Positions 51,056 to 53,008 of a stretch of 53,008 bases of DNA are shown in pieces. The notes under the pieces are model-generated. The model was not told where the DNA came from, did no database searches, and saw nothing but the letters and a program-made list of their open reading frames with translations. The stretch is from positions 1-53,008 of IMG/VR virus record IMGVR_UViG_3300025151_000047; one strand, given 5' to 3'. This DNA is from a virus. How positions within the stretch are numbered: position 1 is the stretch's first letter; every line of letters starts with the position of its first letter. The translations under genes were made by a program, and so were the position numbers.

Positions 51056-52275
51056 TGTGGTCTACCTCCTTGAAATCCTGTAAACCTTGCAAGCGGTTCT
51101 TTTTCTTTAGGTAAAAGACGTTGTTTTCCTCTACTAAAAGATTCTCCTAATTTTCTGATAGATTGTCTTAATGCTTTTTGCTGTTCTTGTGCTACAAATT
51201 TTTGTTCTTCTGTTGCTACTTGTGCATCTAAAGCAGACCCAAAACCGATATTAACAGTAGAAAGAACATTTCCCATAGCTTCGTAGGCACTTCTGTAAAG
51301 ATTGCCATATGTAGTAGAAGCCATAGAAGCAAGTTCTGAATATAAAAGATCTTCTTCTGCTGTTCCTACCAAAGATACGTCAGACCCTATAAATTGTCTT
51401 AAAGCTTGATTTTTTCCAAACGCTGCATAACTAAAATCGCCCTCCCGCAATCTTTCGTATTGATCTAACAAATTCCTATAAGTTCTTGGACCGAGAGTGG
51501 ATAGACCTTCATATCCATAGTCTTCAAGGCTAATAGTTTCATAAGGATTATAACCTTCTAGTCCTATAGTATCCAATACGTTTTCCATAGCTGATGTAAA
51601 CTGCTCTGTTTCAAAATTTGTAATCCAATCAGCATCTTGCTGAACTCTTCTTTTAAAAAAATCCCTCATAGCATTAAAAGAATCTGTGTTCATCGTATCC
51701 ATATAATCATCAGGGCTTTCAGAACGGTATTGATTTCTAGTAACCATTTCACCTGTTAAAGGATCTTTGTAGCTGACGGTTGCCCCTTGACCTATTGAAG
51801 CTACTTCTAAGTCTGAGGCAGCGCGTTGCCTTGCTCTTTTAATTTTTTGAAATTTATTAGTTAAATCCGCCATTGTACGGATTTTACCTTTGTAGGGAGA
51901 CTCTAGTAATTTAGCGGCACCTTCTACAGATTTTGTAATTGCATCTAACTCTTTGTGAGAAGCTTGAAGATAATCGTCTTTTACTTCTATTTTTCCTATT
52001 GCCCCGACAAAATCTTCGTTAATTCCTCGTATTGCGCCAGCAAAACCAGAACCAAATTGACTGATGGCATCGTACCTATTTTGTGTATACTCATCGTCTC
52101 GTCTCATATCATACTCTCTGAACTTATGAAAGTTCTCTGCGCCGATATGCCCCCTATGCAAGGCTTGATACAATCTTTCACCCACATCTTCTAGACGGTA
52201 AGCAATTCTTCCTTCTTCTGTTTGGCTAGGCGTATCGAAATAATCAAGCTCTTCATATGTTCCTAATGCTCCCAT
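51052..52275 (-). CDS. hypothetical helical protein (407 aa), probable virion or assembly protein
   Basis: Mostly helical and soluble, with several basic helices (KIKRARQRAASDLE; RQSIRKLGESFSRGKQRLLP). No membrane span, metal site or enzyme motif is visible. It is the first gene of the structural block, directly before the portal-adjacent gene, which favours a head or assembly role. AAGGAT precedes the ATG. No family recognised. Confidence 0.55.
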   Translation of the reverse strand: MGALGTYEELDYFDTPSQTEEGRIAYRLEDVGERLYQALHRGHIGAENFHKFREYDMRRDDEYTQNRYDAISQFGSGFAGAIRGINEDFVGAIGKIEVKDDYLQASHKELDAITKSVEGAAKLLESPYKGKIRTMADLTNKFQKIKRARQRAASDLEVASIGQGATVSYKDPLTGEMVTRNQYRSESPDDYMDTMNTDSFNAMRDFFKRRVQQDADWITNFETEQFTSAMENVLDTIGLEGYNPYETISLEDYGYEGLSTLGPRTYRNLLDQYERLREGDFSYAAFGKNQALRQFIGSDVSLVGTAEEDLLYSELASMASTTYGNLYRSAYEAMGNVLSTVNIGFGSALDAQVATEEQKFVAQEQQKALRQSIRKLGESFSRGKQRLLPKEKEPLARFTGFQGGRPQ

Positions 52276-52284
52276 GGTGAATCC

Positions 52285-52470
52285 TTATCGTTTATTTTGT
52301 TCAACAGAAATAGATTTAAGTTTAATTATCAATTCCCTCTGACCCGCTCTGTGAGCTAGGTTCAGACTCAGGTGTGGATTTTTTACGTCCTCTAAGCTTG
52401 GGTTTAAGGGAGGATACATCATCTCCAGAGCATCCACAATCTTTGGATCTACATAAGGAAACTTCTTCAT
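52285..52470 (-). CDS. small conserved-type phage protein overlapping the 88-aa gene (61 aa)
   Basis: Begins MKKFPYVDPKIVDALEMMYP and continues PPLNPSLED...AHRAGQRELIIKL. The pattern (F-x-P...L...FPP-x-PSL-D...AGQR-LI..L) is like short proteins in many marine podoviruses. The start has a perfect GGAGG six bases upstream. It overlaps the preceding 88-aa gene by 149 bases in a different frame, so both frames appear to be used. It ends 9 bases before the 407-aa gene. Function unknown. Confidence 0.6.
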   Translation of the reverse strand: MKKFPYVDPKIVDALEMMYPPLNPSLEDVKNPHLSLNLAHRAGQRELIIKLKSISVEQNKR

Positions 52471-52588
52471 TTAAATCCTCCACCTTTTTAATTAAATAAA
52501 TAAACAACATTCTAATTTCGCCGGAAGATAAGGACATCCCACTTCCGCTTAACCTAAGTCTTCTAATAATTTGCTCGATATTATGCAT
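52322..52588 (-). CDS. hypothetical protein with CxC and low-complexity tail (88 aa)
   Basis: MHNIEQIIRRLRLSGSGMSL, a helix, then a DCGCSGDD segment and a serine/proline/glutamate-rich end (TPESEPSSQSGSEG). The AGGAGA ribosome site is good. The low-complexity end lies in the stretch that also codes the 61-aa gene, as expected if the overlap limits its sequence. Nine bases separate it from the nrdJ stop. No family recognised. Confidence 0.6.
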   Translation of the reverse strand: MHNIEQIIRRLRLSGSGMSLSSGEIRMLFIYLIKKVEDLNEEVSLCRSKDCGCSGDDVSSLKPKLRGRKKSTPESEPSSQSGSEGIDN

Positions 52589-52597
52589 AATGTTCTC

Positions 52598-53008
52598 CTA
52601 ATCCTCTACAGTATCCACGATTTCACATTGACCGCCGACACAAGCAAAGGTTTGACTAGATTTTGTATTGTCTTCTTTTTCGTATTCGGAAAGCTTATCC
52701 CATTTAATAATAGGCATTTGATCGCAAGCGACCTTGTAGGTCACCTCATCTACAGGCTCGAATGGAGCTTGCTTGTAGACATGCTCGGATCGAGGCAGGA
52801 ACGAGATTCCCTGAATATCATTGAAGTTCTTGTATACCCAATCACCGATCTCCATGAACTCGTCATCAGAATACTCGATGGTGACAGAGGGATTGTGATC
52901 CGTCCAGTGTTTCTTGTATACCATCCAGAGTTCCAAGTGACGCATTGCCGAGACATCCTCTCGGGTTGTGGCCTTTTCAGGTGCGCCGATAGGGAACTCG
53001 AAGATGAT
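52598..53008 (-). CDS. nrdJ: adenosylcobalamin-dependent ribonucleotide reductase, C-terminal part (class II, partial)
   Basis: The frame is open to the right edge; about 136 residues are visible. The start of the gene lies outside. Diagnostic segments: HLELWMVYKKHWTDHNPSVT, EIGDWVYKNFNDIQGISFLP, KLSEYEKEDNT and the redox tail ACVGGQC near the end, where two cysteines pass electrons to the active site. Class II enzymes turn ribonucleoside triphosphates or diphosphates into deoxy forms with vitamin B12 coenzyme and need no oxygen. Phages use them to supply DNA precursors. It marks the boundary between metabolism and structural genes. Confidence 0.9.
   Translation of the reverse strand: MIFEFPIGAPEKATTREDVSAMRHLELWMVYKKHWTDHNPSVTIEYSDDEFMEIGDWVYKNFNDIQGISFLPRSEHVYKQAPFEPVDEVTYKVACDQMPIIKWDKLSEYEKEDNTKSSQTFACVGGQCEIVDTVED

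Noticed and set aside
1-53008. tRNA genes, CRISPR arrays, insertion sequences, integrase or attachment sites
   Set aside because: I looked through the gaps by eye and found no cloverleaf with a proper acceptor stem, no regular spaced repeats and no transposase or recombinase motifs.

Overview
This window is the late (morphogenesis) half of a tailed phage with a short-tail (podovirus, T7-supergroup-like) virion plan. Every gene that can be supported lies on the minus strand, so the cassette reads from right to left: genes are tightly packed, many overlap by ATGA or TAATG, and nearly all have a clear AAGGAG-type ribosome site. The right edge is the C-terminal end of an adenosylcobalamin-dependent (class II) ribonucleotide reductase, which marks the end of a nucleotide-metabolism region outside the window. 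No rRNA, tRNA, CRISPR array, insertion sequence or integrase was seen.

Layout in the direction of transcription: nrdJ end and two overlapping small genes (52.3-53.0 kb); two helical proteins of unknown role, then portal, scaffold and major capsid protein (46.6-52.3 kb); a strong intrinsic terminator; tail tubular proteins A and B (41.3-46.4 kb), B carrying a long inserted repeat region; a second strong terminator; a collagen-containing fibre and a 2297-residue cysteine-rich fibre/spike (32.2-41.2 kb); a cluster of small proteins with a probable 3-TM holin, a membrane-anchored charged protein, a type IVb (Flp) prepilin-like protein, a LamG-like lectin protein and several very basic proteins, many with lysine tails (26.6-32.2 kb); probable small and clear large terminase subunits; a small P-loop/sulfotransferase-like protein; then three probable ejection proteins in T7 gp14-gp15-gp16 order, the last 4674 residues long (5.7-24.5 kb). 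After a hairpin come small genes of mostly unknown function (0-5.6 kb), including a secreted protein with a dockerin-like C-terminus.

The most interesting object is the 4674-residue protein. It sits where T7 has the ejected core protein gp16, but contains, in the right order and with close to expected spacing, sequences resembling motif A, the DIYxxV helix and motif B of single-subunit (T7/N4-type) RNA polymerases, plus an EExxH zincin-like segment. If real, the phage would inject a polymerase with its genome, as N4 does, but from a T7-style structural cassette. The third catalytic motif is not certain, so this is a hypothesis.

Host: the two-repeat dockerin-like tail and the Flp-like small protein resemble proteins that I associate with Planctomycetota, and several small basic families (DUF5872-, DUF6321-like) are familiar from marine phages. 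A marine or aquatic planctomycete host is therefore suggested, not shown. No endolysin was recognised in the window.
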